Shown here: positions 61,653 through 64,000 of the stretch, in pieces
How positions within the stretch are numbered: the first letter of the stretch is position 1
How the letters are laid out: every line of letters starts with the position of its first letter
Source: Candidatus Rifleibacteriota bacterium
GTDB taxonomy: Bacteria; Muiribacteriota; Ozemobacteria; Ozemobacterales; Ozemobacteraceae
NCBI GenBank assembly: GCA_012517355.1
Contig: JAAYVD010000154.1
Coordinates: 62,001-126,000 of the forward strand
Direction: 5' to 3'
DNA length: 64,000 nt
Notes under the pieces: model-generated
What the model was told of the DNA's origin: nothing
The model's database searches: none
Seen by the model: only the letters and a program-made list of their open reading frames with translations
Program-made: the position numbers and the translations under genes

Positions 61653-61681
61653 TTGCCCTCCGGGCAACGGTGTGGTAAGGT
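61653..61681 (+). promoter_or_regulatory. Weak promoter candidate or hairpin between tatD and aroB
   Basis: TTGCCC (61653-61658), a 17-nt spacer and TAAGGT (61676-61681). The same TTGCCC pairs with GGGCAA (61662-61667) to give a 6-bp hairpin just after the tatD stop, so the site may be a terminator instead. Confidence 0.3.
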
Positions 61682-61710
61682 CAACCCCGCCGGGAGGGTG
61701 CACCCTGTCC

Positions 61711-62808
61711 ATGGAGATCCAGAAGCTTTCCGTCCGCCGCGAACACGCCTACGAGATCGTTCTCGGTCGCGAGATCTTTCCCCAGATCGTGGCCAAGATC
61801 CTGCGCCTGCGCTACAACCGCCAGTGCGCCGTCGTCACCAACGACGTCGTGGCCCGCTGGTATCTGCAGCCCCTCGTCGCCGAACTCCGGTCACGCGGGT
61901 TCGAGACCATCGAGATCGCCCTCCCCGACGGCGAACCCCACAAGACCCTCGACACCGCCGTCTCCCTGTACCCCCGCCTCTTCGCCGCCGGTTTCGACCG
62001 CCGCTCCCCCCTCATCGCCCTCGGCGGCGGCGTCATCGGTGACCTCGGGGGCTTCGTCGCCGCCACCTGCAAGCGGGGCATCCCCTTCATCCAGATTCCC
62101 ACCACCATCCTGGCCATGGTCGATGCCTCGATCGGCGGCAAGGTCGGGGTCAACACCCCCGAGGGCAAGAACCTGGTCGGCGCGTTCTACCAACCCGCCC
62201 TGGTCGGTATCGACGTGGCCACGCTCAAGACCCTTCCCCTGACCCAGGTGGCCTACGGCCTGGTCGAGGCCGTCAAGCACGGCGCCATCGCCGACGCGGC
62301 CTACTACAAGTTCATCCTCAAAAACCGTGAGGCCTTCCAGGCCCGCGATCTCGATCTCCTGCAACGGCTGGTGCGGCGGTCGGTCCACATCAAGAAGGAG
62401 ATCGTCGAGGCCGACGAACTCGAGCAGGGGCCCCGCGCCGTCCTCAACTTCGGCCACACCTTCGGCCATGCGTTCGAACTCCTGGGCGGGTTCCGCCGGC
62501 TGCATCACGGGGAAGCGGTCGGCCTGGGGATGCTCTCGGCCCTCGCCGTCGCCCGCGGCATGGGCATCCTCAAGGAGGACTACACGGCCTCCCTGTCGGA
62601 ATTCCTGACGTCCTTCAGCCTTCCCACGACCATCCCCCGCGAATGGTCGATCGATGCCATCATCCAGGCCATGGTCCAGGACAAGAAGCGGTCCTCCGAT
62701 TCCCTCACCCTCGTCCTGCCGACCTCCCTGGGCCGGGTCGAACTGGTCCCCTGCCCGTTCGCCGACCTGCCCCGCCTGCTCACCCCTCTCCGGCAACTGG
62801 CCGGCTGA
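61711..62808 (+). CDS. aroB: 3-dehydroquinate synthase
   Basis: AroB makes 3-dehydroquinate, the second step of the shikimate pathway. The 365-aa protein has [13 protein letters not shown], the NAD-binding [41 protein letters not shown] and the metal-binding His segment [11 protein letters not shown], followed by [10 protein letters not shown]. The start is ATG 61711. GGGAGG lies about 13 nt upstream, a long spacing. Confidence 0.96.
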   Translation: MEIQKLSVRREHAYEIVLGREIFPQIVAKILRLRYNRQCAVVTNDVVARWYLQPLVAELRSRGFETIEIALPDGEPHKTLDTAVSLYPRLFAAGFDRRSPLIALGGGVIGDLGGFVAATCKRGIPFIQIPTTILAMVDASIGGKVGVNTPEGKNLVGAFYQPALVGIDVATLKTLPLTQVAYGLVEAVKHGAIADAAYYKFILKNREAFQARDLDLLQRLVRRSVHIKKEIVEADELEQGPRAVLNFGHTFGHAFELLGGFRRLHHGEAVGLGMLSALAVARGMGILKEDYTASLSEFLTSFSLPTTIPREWSIDAIIQAMVQDKKRSSDSLTLVLPTSLGRVELVPCPFADLPRLLTPLRQLAG

Positions 62809-62848
62809 CGCCCCCCGCACACCATCCCCTCGAGGAGGACCCCCATCC

Positions 62849-64000
62849 ATGGCCGACCTGTTCCATCTCAACGACCTCGAACAGCGCCTTTCCGAAAATG
62901 CCCTCAAGGTCCTCGAAAAGCGGTACCTCACCAAGGACCCCGAGGGGAAGGTCATCGAGACCGTCGACGGCCTGTTCCGGAGGGTGGCGCGGGCCATCGC
63001 CGCCCCGGAACGCGAGTTCGCCGCCTCCACGTGGCAGGCCGAGGACCTGGAAGAGGCTTTCTTCCGCATCATGACCGATCTCGATTTCCTGCCCAACAGC
63101 CCCACCCTGATGAACGCCGGCAAGCCGCTCGGCCAGCTCGCCGCCTGCTTCGTCCTGCCCGTGCCCGACTCCCTCGACGGCATCTTCGAAGCGATCAAGC
63201 AGGCCGCGCTCATCCACAAATCGGGGGGGGGAACCGGCTTCAGCTTCAGCCGCCTGCGGCCCGCCAACGACCTGGTGGCGAGCACCAGCGGCGTCAGCTC
63301 GGGGCCGGTGTCGTTCATGAAGGTGTTCAACACCGCCACCGAGACCATCAAGCAGGGCGGCACCCGGCGCGGGGCCAACATGGGCATGCTGCGTATCGAC
63401 CACCCTGACATCCTCGAGTTCATCACCGCCAAGGAGGATGACCAGTCCCTCACCAACTTCAACCTCTCGGTGGCCGTCACCGACGAGTTCATGGAAACCC
63501 TCGAACGGGACGGGGAATACGACCTGGTCAACCCGCGCAGCGGCAAGGTGGTCAAAACCCTGAAGGCGTCGAAGGTCTTCAACATGATCGTCGAACGCGC
63601 CTGGCGCAACGGGGAACCCGGCGTCGTCTTCATCGACCGCCTCAATCGTGACCAGCCCACCCCCCACATCGGAACCATCGAATCCACCAACCCCTGCGGT
63701 GAACAGCCGTTGCTGCCCTTCGAATCCTGCAACCTCGGCTCTCTCAACCTGGCCCGGTTCGTCACCACGCCGCCTGGCGAGGCTCCCAAGGTCGATTACG
63801 AGCGCCTCAAACAGGTCGTCCATCTCGCGGTCCGCTTCCTCGACAACGTCATCGAGATCAACCGGTACCCCATCCCGGAAATCGAGCAGATGACCAAAGC
63901 CAACCGCAAGATCGGCCTCGGGGTCATGGGCTGGGCCGACCTCCTCATCGCCCTGCGCCACCCATACAACTCCGAAGCCGCCCTCACCCTCGCCGAGGAC
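62849..64000 (+). CDS. nrdJ: Class II (adenosylcobalamin-dependent) ribonucleotide reductase (partial)
   Basis: The first 384 codons are present; the gene runs off the right edge. Hallmarks are [21 protein letters not shown] (Cys100, one of the redox pair), [31 protein letters not shown], and [18 protein letters not shown] with Asn281, the radical Cys283, Glu285 and Cys294 at the spacing found in NrdJ. Class II enzymes need B12 and no oxygen, which fits an anaerobic or facultative lifestyle. GAGGAGG lies 10 nt before ATG 62849. Confidence 0.93.
   Translation, partial: MADLFHLNDLEQRLSENALKVLEKRYLTKDPEGKVIETVDGLFRRVARAIAAPEREFAASTWQAEDLEEAFFRIMTDLDFLPNSPTLMNAGKPLGQLAACFVLPVPDSLDGIFEAIKQAALIHKSGGGTGFSFSRLRPANDLVASTSGVSSGPVSFMKVFNTATETIKQGGTRRGANMGMLRIDHPDILEFITAKEDDQSLTNFNLSVAVTDEFMETLERDGEYDLVNPRSGKVVKTLKASKVFNMIVERAWRNGEPGVVFIDRLNRDQPTPHIGTIESTNPCGEQPLLPFESCNLGSLNLARFVTTPPGEAPKVDYERLKQVVHLAVRFLDNVIEINRYPIPEIEQMTKANRKIGLGVMGWADLLIALRHPYNSEAALTLAED

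Overview
The window is GC-rich, densely packed bacterial chromosome, with about 50 protein genes, short intergenic gaps and no rRNA, tRNA, CRISPR array, phage gene or transposase that I could find. Third codon positions are mostly G or C, so long antisense open frames are common and were discarded. The gene set implies a Gram-negative-type cell envelope: SecD/SecF, TatC, lipoproteins, a PilT retraction ATPase, phosphatidylserine synthase and decarboxylase, and LPS-style glycosyltransferases. Indolepyruvate:ferredoxin oxidoreductase and a class II (B12-dependent) ribonucleotide reductase suggest an anaerobe or oxygen-flexible organism. The abundance of HEAT and TPR scaffold proteins and of unassignable exported proteins suggests a little-studied lineage. 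A Riflebacteria-like origin would fit, but that is a guess.

Layout. 1-10 kb: end of an unknown gene, a small membrane protein, tatC, two tandem HEAT-repeat paralogues with a membrane partner, then dtd, secF and secD on the minus strand. 10-19 kb: an anchored TPR protein with a zinc ribbon, iorAB, an FmdB zinc ribbon with a COG2403 P-loop protein, and a third HEAT protein. 19-26 kb: one tightly packed minus-strand operon encoding a Ycf46-type AAA+ ATPase, a Ycf35/DUF1257 protein, a TPR protein, a DUF2997 protein, a micro-ORF, PilT, an RNase Z-like hydrolase and an orphan NtrC-family regulator. 26-37 kb: a DUF1844/YkvA-like/exported trio, psd-pssA, two membrane or envelope genes, an exported unknown, and the potassium uptake pair trkA-trkH. 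37-48 kb: a large exported helical protein, a clostripain-like lipoprotein, an exported DnaJ-type zinc-finger protein, serS, a GIDE-like membrane protein, an SRAP (HMCES/YedK) protein and a PLP aminotransferase. 48-64 kb: a Gld-type ABC export cluster, a degenerate nucleotidyltransferase, two glycosyltransferases, a degenerate GGDEF protein, metG, tatD, aroB and the start of nrdJ.

Regulatory signals are unusually readable. About 20 sites match sigma-70 -35/-10 boxes with 16-18 nt spacing, and one (upstream of psd) is a perfect consensus. At three genes for scaffold-like or exported proteins (10254, 17669, 37737) the -10 box ends 6-7 nt before the ATG and there is no usable ribosome-binding site, which predicts leaderless mRNAs. 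A family of palindromic intergenic repeats, about 50-90 bp long, occurs at about 26.6, 42.6 and 48.55-48.67 kb; one copy appears to supply the 5' coding end of the clostripain-like gene.

The best candidate for an under-described system is the 19.4-26.4 kb operon. It pairs the Ycf46/Ycf35/DUF2997 set, known mainly as conserved genes of unknown mechanism, with a type IV pilus retraction ATPase and a sigma-54 activator. All functional statements rest on motifs read by eye; no database search was run.
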